A stretch of 64,000 nt of DNA from positions 28,626-92,625 of the forward strand of contig JACKJE010000015.1 in the NCBI GenBank assembly GCA_020638135.1. The letters run 5' to 3'. The notes beneath the pieces are model-generated. The model saw nothing but the letters and a program-made list of their open reading frames with translations, was not told where the DNA came from and did no database searches. Each line of letters opens with the position of its first letter. Position 1 is the first letter of the stretch. This stretch comes from Methylobacteriaceae bacterium (GTDB lineage: Bacteria > Pseudomonadota > Alphaproteobacteria > Rhizobiales > Beijerinckiaceae). This document shows, piece by piece, positions 7,953 to 16,725 of the stretch. The position numbers were made by a program, and so were the translations under genes.

Positions 7953-8369
7953 CTACTTCGAGCCCGTCAGTCGGGACGATGGTACGAGCGCGTAGACGCC
8001 ATCGCCGAGAAGCGCAAGCGCCGCCAGACCCGCTGCCCAAAGGGCCGGGAACTCCCACCCGCCGCCCTTGGCGGAGGCCAGCCAGCCGTTTGCGCCATGG
8101 ACGAGGACGATCGTCGCGATCATCTCGATGAAGAGCGGGATGGCGATCCACCGCACCAGAATGCCGACGATCAGGGCGAGGCCGCCGATAATTTCGAGAG
8201 CGAGGATCGGATAGAGGAACCAGGCCGGCAGGCCGATCGAGGCGAAGAACTTGCCAGCGCCGGCCATGCCGAACACGAACACCTTGAGATAGGCGTGCGC
8301 GAGAAACATCACACCCATGGTTACGCGCAGGATCAACGCCGCGTAGGGGGCGGTCTTCTGATCGATCAT
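7953..8369 (-). CDS. DoxX family membrane protein
   Basis: 138 residues with four hydrophobic segments typical of DoxX proteins: the first carries ILRVTMGVMFLAHAYLK, the second PAWFLYPILALEIIGG, then RWIAIPLFIEMIATIVLV and ALWAAGLAALALLG. ATG 8369 follows AGGAG with about 6-base spacing. DoxX family members are inner-membrane proteins with roles in thiosulfate oxidation or redox and stress responses; no specific function can be assigned here. It is convergent with the molybdenum operon and divergent from usg, with a 237-base gap upstream that should hold its promoter. Confidence 0.87.
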   Translation of the reverse strand: MIDQKTAPYAALILRVTMGVMFLAHAYLKVFVFGMAGAGKFFASIGLPAWFLYPILALEIIGGLALIVGILVRWIAIPLFIEMIATIVLVHGANGWLASAKGGGWEFPALWAAGLAALALLGDGVYALVPSSRLTGSK

Positions 8370-8606
8370 TTGGTTCTCCTTTTTTTCGACCCTAACGGGG
8401 TTTCCACACGTGCGGAATTGCGGCTGCGGCAACATGATCGTGCGTTTGCGCAAATGTGGATCTTGGCCCGGCTCTTGCTTTTTGTTTCCTGTGGTCGCGC
8501 CCGTTAACCATGTAGCAAGCAAACGGGACTGCAATCGGATTTGTTGCAGCTCCGCCGGTCGGGCGGACCGCAAAAGGAAGGGTCGACGAAATCATGTGAG
8601 GGCAAG

Positions 8607-8924
8607 ATGGTCGAGAAGATGCGCGTAGAGGCTACGGACATTGGCCGCACCGGTCGCGTTTCAGAAGATTTCCTGCGGCAGCTCGCCGGCTGGGGTCTGA
8701 CGACGGCCGAAATTCTTTACCGCATGCCCGACCATCCCTCGGTCCTGCAGAGCTACATCTGGCAGGATTACGACGCCGCGCCGCATTTCCCGATCCTGAA
8801 GAAGTTCCTGACCTTCTGGCGCGAGACGCTCGACGGCCCGCTGTTCTCGGTGCGCATCGGTCACGAACGCCTGATCCGGCCGGCCGAGATACGGGCGATC
8901 GGGGCGGAGTTGCGGTTTCACTGA
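8607..8924 (+). CDS. usg: Usg family protein
   Basis: A 105-residue protein matching Usg, an alphaproteobacterial family of unknown biochemical function first described beside the Caulobacter trp genes. Recognisable segments are LTTAEILYRMPDHPS, VLQSYIWQDYDAAP and FPILKKFLTFW. No trp gene is adjacent here. The ATG at 8607 was taken because of the GTGAGGG just upstream; the next ATG (8619) would also leave the conserved part intact. It ends 28 bases before the convergent GGDEF/EAL gene. Confidence 0.85.
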   Translation: MVEKMRVEATDIGRTGRVSEDFLRQLAGWGLTTAEILYRMPDHPSVLQSYIWQDYDAAPHFPILKKFLTFWRETLDGPLFSVRIGHERLIRPAEIRAIGAELRFH

Positions 8925-8952
8925 CTGGAACGCGACGCGCTGGGCGCCGCCT

Positions 8953-11118
8953 TCACGCCACTGCGGCGTGGTTCTGCTCGCCGCCGTCCTGCGCGCGCAG
9001 GCGGCGCGTGATGTCGGCGGCCGAGACCGGCTTGGAGAAGAGGTAGCCCTGCAATTCGTGGCAGCCCAGCGCCTGCAGGAAGCGGTGCTGGTCGGCGCTT
9101 TCGACGCCCTCGGCCGTGACCGTGAGGCCGAGCGCGCGGCCCAGATGCACGATCGAATGCACGATGATCGCGCCTTCGCCGGCGGTCTCCAGCGATTCCA
9201 GGAATGTCTTGTCGATCTTGATTTTGTCGAAGGCGAAACGGCGCAGATAGATCAGGCTCGAAAAACCGGTGCCGAAATCGTCGAGCGCAAGGCGGATGCC
9301 CATGGCGCGCAGGTCGATCATCGCGTCTTCGGCGGCGTCGGCGTCGGACAGCAGCACGCTTTCGGTCAGTTCGAGTTCGAGGCGTTCCGGCGCGATGCCC
9401 GCCTCCTGCAAGAGCCGCTCGACCGTCTCGCCGAAGTCCTTCTGACGGAATTGAACGGCCGACACGTTGACCGCGACCTTGAGGTCGGGCCACAGGCGCA
9501 TGTCATGAAGCGCGCGGCGTAAGACCCAATCGCCGAGCGGCAGGATCAGGTCGCATTCCTCGGCCAGCGCAATGAAGTTGGCAGGCGAGATCAGGCCATG
9601 CACGGGATGCGGCCAGCGCACCAGCGATTCCACGCCGACCATGCGCTTGCCGGAAATGTCCATGATCGGCTGGTATTGCAGAACGAGTGCGCCGGCTTCG
9701 ATGGCCGTGCGCAGATCGTCTTCGACCACCTTGCGCATGCGCAATTGATCGCCGAGCTTCTGCTCGAAGAAGGAATAGCGGTTACGGCCGTCGTTCTTGG
9801 CGCGGTAGAGCGCGACATCGGCGCGGCGCATCAACTCGTCGACGGTGTCGGCGTCCTGCGGGCAAAGCGCAATGCCGATCGAGAGGCTGACATAGAGCTT
9901 TCGTTCGTCGATCTCGAAGGGCTCGACGAGCGCGTCGATGATCCGGCGCGCCAGCATTTCCGCGTCGCGGGGCCCCACAACGTCGGTCTGAACGATCGCA
10001 AACCGGTCGCCGTCCAGCCGGGCGAGGCGGCCCGAGGCGCGCAGGAGGTTGCCCAAGCGGTGGGCGAGCGCGCAGATCAGCTTGTCGCCGACCTCGGGCC
10101 CGCAGGTGTCGTTGATCTCCTGGAAGCGATCGCAATCCAGATGAAGGACGGCTGCGCCATGCTCGTTGACGGTGCGCTTGACGCGATCGATCTCGCCCTC
10201 GAGCAGGCGTGCGAACAGGGTGCCGTTGGGCAGGCCGGTGAGCGGATCCTGGCCGACCGCCTCGAAGGTCTGCGCCTCTTCGTCCGCGACCTCCTCCGTC
10301 ACGCGCCGCGCGTGGGCGAGGGTGAATGCGGCGAAGAACAGCGCGAAGACGATGAGCAGCCAGGCGACGTTCTCGACCATGCGCTCGCCCGGCCGTTGCG
10401 GCCGCCAGGCGAGTACATAGGTCTGGCCGTCGGGCGTCGTCGTGAGGCGGACGGCCGCGTCTTCAGCCGGGACGTGCGCAGCGAGCGTGAGGTCGAGACG
10501 TTGCGTATCGGCCGCGCGTGCAAGGGCGGCCAGTGCGGCGGGGTCGATCGGGCGCGCCCCGACCAGCGCCAGTCGCACGCCTTCAGCGCCGAGATAGGGG
10601 ACGACGCTGATGAAGGACGGACGGCCGTCCGGCAGCGCTATGGCGCTGCGCGGCGCCCCCCAGGGGGACGAAGCGTTGCGATCGGAGAGCGGGCCGCGCA
10701 GCAGCGCGCCTCCCGAGCCGGTTTCGGCGGCAAGGGGGGCTGCGGCCGCGAGCATGGCCGGCCATTCGGCGCCACGACCGGCGCCGGGCGCCAGATCGCG
10801 CTCGAGATCGACGATATAGGTTTCCGTCGCGCCGGGCAGGCGGATCGGGCCGGCGCCCTGGACGCGCGCCCGCGCCATGGCCTCCGGCAAGCGTTCGGCC
10901 TGAAGGCGGGTCTCCTCGGCGAAGGCGGAGCGGGCGTCCTCGAGCGCCGAGACGACCGCCGCGGCTTCGGTCTGGGCCGCAGCGAGATTTGCACGGTCGC
11001 GCGAGACAAACAGGGCTGCCGCCAGGCCGAACAGGGTGAGGCAGACGACGATCCCCACGCCGAACGTGCCGCGTTCGCCGCGCACCAATCGCGCAGTCTT
11101 CTCGGGGGAGGCGATCAT
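8953..11118 (-). CDS. Membrane GGDEF/EAL protein, degenerate GGDEF and likely active EAL phosphodiesterase
   Basis: 721 residues: a transmembrane segment at about 19-40, a periplasmic sensor region to about 245, a second transmembrane segment near 251-270, GGDEF domain about 290-450 and EAL domain about 465-710. The GGDEF site reads LDGDRF (near 369-374), which lacks the diguanylate cyclase signature. The EAL domain keeps its metal and catalytic signature (ESLVRW near 498, ELTES, DDFGTG near 614, EGVE, QGYLFSKP). It is therefore probably a c-di-GMP phosphodiesterase gated by a periplasmic signal, with GGDEF as a regulatory GTP-binding domain. ATG 11118 was preferred to the adjacent TTG. Confidence 0.9.
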   Translation of the reverse strand: MIASPEKTARLVRGERGTFGVGIVVCLTLFGLAAALFVSRDRANLAAAQTEAAAVVSALEDARSAFAEETRLQAERLPEAMARARVQGAGPIRLPGATETYIVDLERDLAPGAGRGAEWPAMLAAAAPLAAETGSGGALLRGPLSDRNASSPWGAPRSAIALPDGRPSFISVVPYLGAEGVRLALVGARPIDPAALAALARAADTQRLDLTLAAHVPAEDAAVRLTTTPDGQTYVLAWRPQRPGERMVENVAWLLIVFALFFAAFTLAHARRVTEEVADEEAQTFEAVGQDPLTGLPNGTLFARLLEGEIDRVKRTVNEHGAAVLHLDCDRFQEINDTCGPEVGDKLICALAHRLGNLLRASGRLARLDGDRFAIVQTDVVGPRDAEMLARRIIDALVEPFEIDERKLYVSLSIGIALCPQDADTVDELMRRADVALYRAKNDGRNRYSFFEQKLGDQLRMRKVVEDDLRTAIEAGALVLQYQPIMDISGKRMVGVESLVRWPHPVHGLISPANFIALAEECDLILPLGDWVLRRALHDMRLWPDLKVAVNVSAVQFRQKDFGETVERLLQEAGIAPERLELELTESVLLSDADAAEDAMIDLRAMGIRLALDDFGTGFSSLIYLRRFAFDKIKIDKTFLESLETAGEGAIIVHSIVHLGRALGLTVTAEGVESADQHRFLQALGCHELQGYLFSKPVSAADITRRLRAQDGGEQNHAAVA

Positions 11119-11220
11119 CAAGGTTCCGTGGGGCTCACTAGTACGAGTCTAGTCACCGTTCGTTAACGACGCGTTTGGATTGCCGGATTAATTGCCGCCA
11201 ACGATTGTGGCCGTACGCCG

Positions 11221-11913
11221 TCAGATCAGGCGCAGGCCCTTGAAGCTCGCATGGCCGTGCCTGCCGATGATCAGGTGGTCGTGCACGACGATGCCCATCA
11301 GGCTCGATATCGTTACGATCTCCTCGGTCATGCGGATATCGGCCTTGGACGGCGTCGGGTCGCCGGAGGGATGGTTGTGGGCGAGGACCAGCGCGGTCGA
11401 GCCCAGTTCCAGCGCGCGGCGCACGATCTCGCGCGGGTAGACGGGCGTGTGGTCCACCGTGCCGACCGACATGACCTCGTCAGCGATAAGCGCGTTCTTC
11501 TTGTCGAGAAACAGAACGCGGAATTCCTCGCGGTCGGAATAGCCCATCGCGGCGCGGCAATAGTCGATCACCTCCTTGAATGAGGAGAGGACCTGCCGGT
11601 GCTGCACGCCCTGCCGGGCCAGTCGCTTGGCGGCAGCCTCTACGATCTTGAAGTCGACGATGGAGACCTCGCCCACATCGCTGCTTTCGCGCAGGCGGTC
11701 CGCGCGGGCCGTCAGGACCTCCGCGAACGAGCCATGACGCTTGATCAGCGCCTTGGCGAGCGGCTTGACGTCGCGGCGCGGGATCGAACGGAACAACAGG
11801 AGTTCCAGGAGTTCGTAGTCGGCGAGCGCGTCGGGGCCGGCTTCGAGAAAGCGCGCGCGCAAGCGCTGCCGGTGGCCGTGATAGTGCTTTTCGTCCTCGT
11901 CCTCGCCGGCCAT
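11221..11913 (-). CDS. radC: RadC family JAB/MPN metalloprotein
   Basis: 230 residues, full length for RadC. The N-terminal helix-hairpin-helix-like region (YELLELLLF) precedes the JAMM metal motif, seen as LAHNHPSGD followed by the downstream Asp (PSKAD). Despite the name, RadC has no demonstrated repair function, and the JAMM motif suggests a metal-dependent hydrolase. The gene follows map with 7 bases between stop and start, an arrangement common in alphaproteobacteria, so the two are cotranscribed. Confidence 0.93.
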   Translation of the reverse strand: MAGEDEDEKHYHGHRQRLRARFLEAGPDALADYELLELLLFRSIPRRDVKPLAKALIKRHGSFAEVLTARADRLRESSDVGEVSIVDFKIVEAAAKRLARQGVQHRQVLSSFKEVIDYCRAAMGYSDREEFRVLFLDKKNALIADEVMSVGTVDHTPVYPREIVRRALELGSTALVLAHNHPSGDPTPSKADIRMTEEIVTISSLMGIVVHDHLIIGRHGHASFKGLRLI

Positions 11914-11920
11914 GGCGGCG

Positions 11921-12748
11921 TCAGGCGGCGTGCAGCGGCGGATGGTCGAGATTGAGCGGCGAGAGCGTGAATATCTCGACGCCGGTCTCCGTAACGCCGA
12001 CCGTGTGTTCGAACTGCGCTGAAAGCGACCGGTCGCGCGTGACCGCAGTCCAGCCGTCCGACAGGATCTTCACGTGCGGCCGGCCGAGGTTGATCATCGG
12101 CTCGATGGTGAAGAACATGCCGGGCTTGAGCTCGACGCCTTCGCCGCGCCGGCCGTAGTGCAGGATGTTGGGCTCGTCGTGGAAGAGGCGGCCGAGGCCG
12201 TGGCCGCAGAAGTCGCGCACCACGGTGCAGCGCTCGCTCTCGGCATATTGCTGGATCGCGAAGCCGATGTCGCCGGTATGGGCGCCGGGCTTTGTCGCGG
12301 CGATGCCGCGCAACAGGGATTCATAGGTGACGTCGATCAGCCGCTCGGCGCGGCGAGGGATGGCGCCGACGCCGTACATGCGGCTGGAATCGCCATGCCA
12401 GCCGTCGACGATCAGCGTGACGTCGATATTGACGACGTCGCCCTCACGCAGCGGCTTGTCGTCGGGAATGCCGTGGCAGACGACGTGGTTGATGGAGGTG
12501 CAGATCGACTTGCGATAGCCGCGATAGTCGAGCGGGGCGGGATAGGCGCCGTGATCCATGGCGAACTGGAAGACGAGATCGTCGAGCCGTGCGGTGGTGA
12601 CGCCCGGCTTCACCTCGTCCACGAGCATGTCGAGCGCTTCCGCCGTCAGCCGGCCCGCCTTGCGCATGGCCTCGAAATCCGCCGGCCCGTGCAGCTTGAT
12701 CTGGCCGGTCTTTCGACCGGCGGCCAGCGAGGCGTCGACAAAGGTCAT
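11921..12748 (-). CDS. map: Type I methionine aminopeptidase
   Basis: 275 residues with the complete type I MetAP ligand set in order: the VNIDVTL and GDSSRMYGVG region for the two Asp ligands, the His in CGHGLGRLFHDEP, the Glu in FTIEPM and the final Glu in QFEHT. It removes initiator methionine cotranslationally. ATG 12748 was chosen; a TTG one codon upstream is better spaced from GGAGAC and may be used. First gene of a map-radC operon. Confidence 0.95.
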   Translation of the reverse strand: MTFVDASLAAGRKTGQIKLHGPADFEAMRKAGRLTAEALDMLVDEVKPGVTTARLDDLVFQFAMDHGAYPAPLDYRGYRKSICTSINHVVCHGIPDDKPLREGDVVNIDVTLIVDGWHGDSSRMYGVGAIPRRAERLIDVTYESLLRGIAATKPGAHTGDIGFAIQQYAESERCTVVRDFCGHGLGRLFHDEPNILHYGRRGEGVELKPGMFFTIEPMINLGRPHVKILSDGWTAVTRDRSLSAQFEHTVGVTETGVEIFTLSPLNLDHPPLHAA

Positions 12749-12872
12749 CAATAAATGTCTCCGGGGCGGATATCCCCCCTATTTAGGGGAAAGCGCCGCC
12801 TGCGCAAAGGCTGCGGCTGGCCGGCGTCAGCCATGCATGGTAGAGCGGCGCGAGACGCAATCCCCGCCCGGC

Positions 12873-13730
12873 ATGCCGAACAGACAGACCAACGACCTTC
12901 AGGCGTTCGGCGCCCATGCGCCACGCGGCGCACTGGCGCGGATCATTCAGGCCGCGCGCCGCGCGCCCGAGGGTTGGGCCGGCCGCCGTGCAGCCTATTT
13001 CTTGCGCGCGCTGGGCGTGAAGGCGCTGCGCGGGCGGCCGGCGGACGTCGAATCCCTCGGCGCGCGGATGCGGCTCTATCCCGCGGACAATGTCAGCGAA
13101 AAGCGGATGCTGTTTACGCCGCAATATTTCGATTGCCAGGAACTCGGCTATCTGGCGCAGCGCATCACGCCGGATTTCGTGTTTGTCGACGTTGGCGCCA
13201 ATGTCGGCGGTTACAGCCTGTTCGTGGCGGCCCGCGCCGGCGCGGCAGCGCGTATTCTTGCGATCGAACCGCAGCCGGAAATCCACGAGCGCCTCGTCTA
13301 CAACGTGCGCCAGAACGATTTCGCCACGGTCAAGACGCTGGAATGCGCGGCGGCCGATTGTGACGGCGAAGTGACCATGTTCCTCGACAGCCGCAATCGC
13401 GGCGACAGTTCGATCCGCATCGTGCCGAATTTCGACGGCGGGCGGCTGACGGTGCGCGCCCGCCGGCTGGCCGATATTCTCGCCGGCGAAGGGCTTGACC
13501 GGATCGATGCGATGAAGCTCGATTGCGAGGGGGCGGAGGATCTGATCCTCGAACCCTTCCTGCGCGCGGCGCCCCGGCGGCTGTGGCCCAGGACGATGAT
13601 CGTCGAACACATGCCGGAGCGCTGGAGCATCGATCTGCCGGCCTTCATCGAGGCGCAGGGCTATCGCGCGATGCTGCGGACGAAACACAATCTGGTGTAC
13701 GAACGCCAGGGGATGGAAACAAGCGGATGA
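12873..13730 (+). CDS. FkbM family methyltransferase
   Basis: About 285 residues. The SAM-binding motif FVDVGANVGGYS is followed by an AIEPQPE acidic loop and the FkbM signature MKLDCEGAED. FkbM enzymes O-methylate sugars, polyketides or other small molecules; the substrate is unknown. The start is uncertain: ATG 12873 fits the conserved part, but ATG 12837 is also open and neither has a strong ribosome-binding site. Its stop overlaps the start of the CinA-type gene (ATGA at 13727-13730). Confidence 0.85.
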   Translation: MPNRQTNDLQAFGAHAPRGALARIIQAARRAPEGWAGRRAAYFLRALGVKALRGRPADVESLGARMRLYPADNVSEKRMLFTPQYFDCQELGYLAQRITPDFVFVDVGANVGGYSLFVAARAGAAARILAIEPQPEIHERLVYNVRQNDFATVKTLECAAADCDGEVTMFLDSRNRGDSSIRIVPNFDGGRLTVRARRLADILAGEGLDRIDAMKLDCEGAEDLILEPFLRAAPRRLWPRTMIVEHMPERWSIDLPAFIEAQGYRAMLRTKHNLVYERQGMETSG

Positions 13731-14479
13731 GCGAAAAGACCGAGATCACAGCGGCCGTTCTCGTCATCGGCGACGAGATCCTGTCGGGGCGCACCAAGGA
13801 CAAGAATATCGGCTACATCGCCGACTATCTCATGCAGATCGGCATCGATCTCAGCGAAGTGCGCATCGTGCCCGACGTCGAGCAGGAGATCGTCGACGCC
13901 CTGAATGCGCTGCGCGTCCGCTACACCTACGTGTTTACCACCGGCGGCATCGGTCCGACGCATGACGACATCACCGCCGACAGCGTCGCCAGGGCTTTCG
14001 GCGTCGGCATTTCCGAACATCCGCGCGCCATCGAACTGCTTCTGACGCGCATCAAGCCGGAAGACCTCAACGAAGCGCGCCGACGCATGGCGCGCATTCC
14101 GCATGGCGCCGAACTCGTCGAGAACCGCGTGTCGACGGCGCCGGGCTTCATGATCGGCAATGTCGTGGTCATGGCCGGCGTGCCCTCGATCATGCAGGCC
14201 ATGCTCGACAATGTCACGCCGCGCCTGAAGACCGGCGTGAAGATGCTGATGGAGACCGTGCAGGCCGACAGCGTGCCGGAAGGCGCCTATGCGGCCGGCC
14301 TCGGCGCGATCGCGGAGAAATATCCGGATTGTTCGATCGGCTCCTATCCGTCGTTCACGACGGGCAAGTTCATGAACCAGATCGTCGTGCGTTCGAAGAA
14401 TGCGGACTCGCTCGCCGCCGCGCTGACGGAGGTGCGCGCGATGATCGAGAGGCTGATCGCCGAACGCGCGAAAGCGTAA
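13727..14479 (+). CDS. CinA-type competence/damage-inducible protein, MoCF domain only
   Basis: 250 residues containing the molybdopterin-binding (MoCF) fold seen at the N-terminus of CinA. The opening VIGDEILSGRTKD and the TTGGIGPTHDD loop are diagnostic. The C-terminal nicotinamide-nucleotide deamidase domain of full CinA is absent, as in many alphaproteobacteria. Possible activity is ADP-ribose/NAD-type pyrophosphatase; this is family inference. Coupled to the FkbM gene upstream and 11 bases before gpt. Confidence 0.88.
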   Translation: MSEKTEITAAVLVIGDEILSGRTKDKNIGYIADYLMQIGIDLSEVRIVPDVEQEIVDALNALRVRYTYVFTTGGIGPTHDDITADSVARAFGVGISEHPRAIELLLTRIKPEDLNEARRRMARIPHGAELVENRVSTAPGFMIGNVVVMAGVPSIMQAMLDNVTPRLKTGVKMLMETVQADSVPEGAYAAGLGAIAEKYPDCSIGSYPSFTTGKFMNQIVVRSKNADSLAAALTEVRAMIERLIAERAKA

Positions 14480-14490
14480 GGGCAGGCGCC

Positions 14491-14994
14491 ATGTCGTCCG
14501 ACAAGATGTTCCCGGTCTCGTGGGACCAGTTCCATCGCGACGCGCGCGCGCTGGCCTGGCGGCTGTCGGGCATGGAGTTTTCCGCCATGGTGGCGGTGAC
14601 GCGCGGCGGCCTGGTTCCGGCCGCCATCATCGCGCGCGAACTCGGCCTGCGCGTGATCGAGACGCTGGCCGTTTCGAGCTACAGCGGCGGGGAGGGGGTT
14701 GCGCCGGAGCAGGCGCAGGGGAGCTTGCGCATTCTGAAGCCGGTCTCCGCCGACCTGCTGGCGACAAAGGGGGTGGGCGTGCTCGTCGTCGACGATCTCG
14801 TCGACACCGGCGCCACGGCGCGCCTCGTGCGCGACCTGCTGCCGAAGGCGCATCTGGCGACCGTCTACGCCAAGCCCGCCGGCCGGCCGCTGGTCGACAC
14901 GTTCATCACCGAGGTTTCGCAGGACACCTGGATCAACTTTCCCTGGGACCTGCACCTGTCGTTTGCGCCGCCGATCGCAAAGGGCGGCGGATAG
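14491..14994 (+). CDS. gpt: Xanthine/guanine phosphoribosyltransferase
   Basis: 167 residues of the Gpt type I PRTase family. The PRPP-binding loop is VLVVDDLVDTGATA, with TRGGLVPAAI near the N-terminus and the WINFPWD C-terminal motif typical of bacterial Gpt. It salvages xanthine, guanine and possibly hypoxanthine into nucleotides with PRPP. ATG 14491 is preceded by a GGCAGG at 7 bases. Probably cotranscribed with the CinA-type gene. Confidence 0.92.
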   Translation: MSSDKMFPVSWDQFHRDARALAWRLSGMEFSAMVAVTRGGLVPAAIIARELGLRVIETLAVSSYSGGEGVAPEQAQGSLRILKPVSADLLATKGVGVLVVDDLVDTGATARLVRDLLPKAHLATVYAKPAGRPLVDTFITEVSQDTWINFPWDLHLSFAPPIAKGGG

Positions 14995-15029
14995 CGCGGG
15001 GCGTTGACTCCCGCTACAAGCGAACCAGC

Positions 15030-15115
15030 GCGGACGTGGCGAAACTGGTAGACGCAAGGGACTTAAAATCCCTCGGGCACCCCCCGTGCGGGTTCGATCC
15101 CCGCCGTCCGCACCA
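15030..15115 (+). tRNA. tRNA-Leu (anticodon UAA)
   Basis: The acceptor stem GCGGACG (15030-15036) pairs with CGTCCGC (15105-15111), with discriminator A and an encoded CCA at 15113-15115. The anticodon arm AGGGA-CTTAAAA-TCCCT places TAA at positions 34-36. A long variable arm (CGGGCACCCCCCGTGCG region) confirms a class II leucine tRNA, and the T-arm reads GGTTCGATCC. It reads UUA/UUG codons. Confidence 0.97.
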
Positions 15116-15135
15116 TTCTGGCGCGATGGTCCGGC

Positions 15136-15570
15136 CTATTCGTCGAGTTCGGCGATCGCCAGCGTGTCGGGAAATTCGGAATATTCGCAGATCAACCCGT
15201 CGCGCAGCCGCAGCAAGTTGCAGATCGCGACGTCCGCGACCTTGCCGTTGCCGCGGTGGCGCAGGCGCGTCGTCCGTTTGAGCGACGCGCGGTCGCCCTC
15301 GACGGTCAGGAAATCGATCGTCGACCCCAGGCTCTCGTAGGTCACGTAGAGCGCCTGCAGCATTTCGGCGCAGGCCTCGCGACCTTCGCGGCGTTGCGCC
15401 AGCAGATGATATCGCCACGTGCCGCCGGCATAGACCACGTCGGGCGTGAAATAGGCCGCGACGCCCGCCACGTCGCCCTTCGAGCACAGTTCGAGCACGG
15501 TGGCGAAACGCTGCTCGAGCAGGGCGCGGTCGAGTTCGGCGATTTGCTGGGAGACCGACGATGTCTGCAT
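15136..15570 (-). CDS. SnoaL/NTF2-like protein, paralogue 1 of 3
   Basis: 144 residues of the nuclear-transport-factor-2 / SnoaL fold: an N-terminal helix (IAELDRALLEQRF), YFTPDVVYAGGTWRY strand region, then a beta-rich C-terminus ending EFPDTLAIAELD. The family includes ketosteroid isomerases, polyketide cyclases and limonene hydrolases as well as non-enzymatic sensors. It is the last of three same-strand paralogues (also 15579-16046 and 16180-16662) that share the (E/F)-(Y/F)-PDT ending. Their upstream neighbour is a flavin monooxygenase, so a small-molecule catabolic role is possible but unproven. Confidence 0.75.
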   Translation of the reverse strand: MQTSSVSQQIAELDRALLEQRFATVLELCSKGDVAGVAAYFTPDVVYAGGTWRYHLLAQRREGREACAEMLQALYVTYESLGSTIDFLTVEGDRASLKRTTRLRHRGNGKVADVAICNLLRLRDGLICEYSEFPDTLAIAELDE

Positions 15571-15578
15571 CGTCGCCT

Positions 15579-16046
15579 TCAGCCGTCCGTAGCGTCGAGC
15601 CGGGCGAAGGCTTCCGTGTCCGGATATTCCGCGAATTCGGCGATCAGGCCGTCACGAAACCGCACGAAGTTCCACATGTCGACCTCGACGGCGCGGCCGG
15701 TGCCGCGATTGCGGATGCGGGTCGTGCGATGGAGCGCGACCTGGTCGCCATCGATCAGGAGCTTGTTGAGGCGCGAGCCAAGGTTTTCATAATAGACGTT
15801 CACATCCCGCACGAGATTGGCGCAGGCTTCAATGCCCTTGTACTCGGCGTGGAAGGGGTGCGCGCGGCCGATGCCGGTCTTGAAGACGATGTCGGGCGCG
15901 GCATAGGCAACGAGGCCATCCACATCGCCCGCTGCGCGCAATTCGATCAGGCGGCGTATGCAGGCTTCGATGCTCTGCCGCTGATCCTGCGCTTCTATGA
16001 CCGAGGGCGCCTCCGCCACGTCATCTCCCCTCTCGAAATTCGGCAT
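15579..16046 (-). CDS. SnoaL/NTF2-like protein, paralogue 2 of 3
   Basis: About 155 residues with the same fold and the EFAEYPDTEAFARLD ending as its two neighbours, plus VAYAAPDIVFKTG where paralogue 1 has the matching strand. I place the start at ATG 16046 because it gives the length of its paralogues; an ATG at 16121 adds 25 residues with no homology-like content. It ends 9 bases before paralogue 1 begins, so the genes are cotranscribed. No catalytic assignment is possible from sequence alone. Confidence 0.72.
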   Translation of the reverse strand: MPNFERGDDVAEAPSVIEAQDQRQSIEACIRRLIELRAAGDVDGLVAYAAPDIVFKTGIGRAHPFHAEYKGIEACANLVRDVNVYYENLGSRLNKLLIDGDQVALHRTTRIRNRGTGRAVEVDMWNFVRFRDGLIAEFAEYPDTEAFARLDATDG

Positions 16047-16179
16047 GCCGGCGCCAAATCTCAATTGCCGATGGTAGCCCGCATCTTCAGGTGTCGCGAG
16101 GCGCGGGGACGATCCGTTCATGCGAAACACTTTCAAATGATATGTGTCAAATGCGCCCTCTGGCTGCTCGTCGCGATGG

Positions 16180-16662
16180 TCAATCGCCCAGCAGACGCAT
16201 GATTGCGAGAGTATCTGGATATTCGACGATCTCGACGATCTCGCCGCCCCGAAAGCGCGTATAGCTGCAGATGATGACTTCCTCGATCCGGCCACAGCCG
16301 CGCTCGCGGAATTTCATCCTCCGGCAGGCTGCGGCCTGCTCGCCCTCGACGATCAGGTAGAGTACTTCCGTCTCGACATGCTGCACCATGGCATTGAGCT
16401 GATGCGCCCATTCAAGGCACGCGTCGCGGCCGTCGCGGCGGACGTCGACAGGTTTTTCGAACCAGGTCTTGCCTGAATAAACGCAGTCATGCGCGAGAAG
16501 GGCAGCGAGGCTCGCGACCTCGCCGCGGCTGCGCAGATCCCACAAGGCGCGAAGGCGCTGCTTGATGAGGTCGCGATCGAGCGAGGCAAGCTGATGGTTT
16601 GCGTCAGAAGTAAGCACGGGTGACCGGCAGTCCTTGCTTGCGCATGAGCGAAACCGCACCAT
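16180..16662 (-). CDS. SnoaL/NTF2-like protein, paralogue 3 of 3
   Basis: Up to 160 residues; a GTG at 16617 would give 145 residues, closer to paralogue 1. It has the NTF2-like layout (LIKQRLRALWDL helix, LLAHDCVYSGKTWF strand) and ends VEYPDTLAIMRLL like its neighbours. First gene of the tandem trio; the flavin monooxygenase ends 63 bases upstream on the same strand. Function unknown. Confidence 0.72.
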   Translation of the reverse strand: MVRFRSCASKDCRSPVLTSDANHQLASLDRDLIKQRLRALWDLRSRGEVASLAALLAHDCVYSGKTWFEKPVDVRRDGRDACLEWAHQLNAMVQHVETEVLYLIVEGEQAAACRRMKFRERGCGRIEEVIICSYTRFRGGEIVEIVEYPDTLAIMRLLGD

Positions 16663-16725
16663 TCAGGCTTGCTCGCGCGATGTCAAACGAAGCGGTGAAC
16701 TTTTTGTCTCCAGCCGCGTTTCAGC

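Noticed and set aside
7838..8507. Apparent long C-terminal extension of the MobA-like protein
   Set aside because: It is what the shifted frame reads through antisense to DoxX; the normal stop is at 7837.
9598..11166. A 522-codon open frame on the + strand
   Set aside because: Antisense to the GGDEF/EAL gene; no motif or ribosome-binding site.
15001..15135. Integration site at the tRNA-Leu gene
   Set aside because: No integrase nearby and no second copy of the tRNA 3' end in the window.
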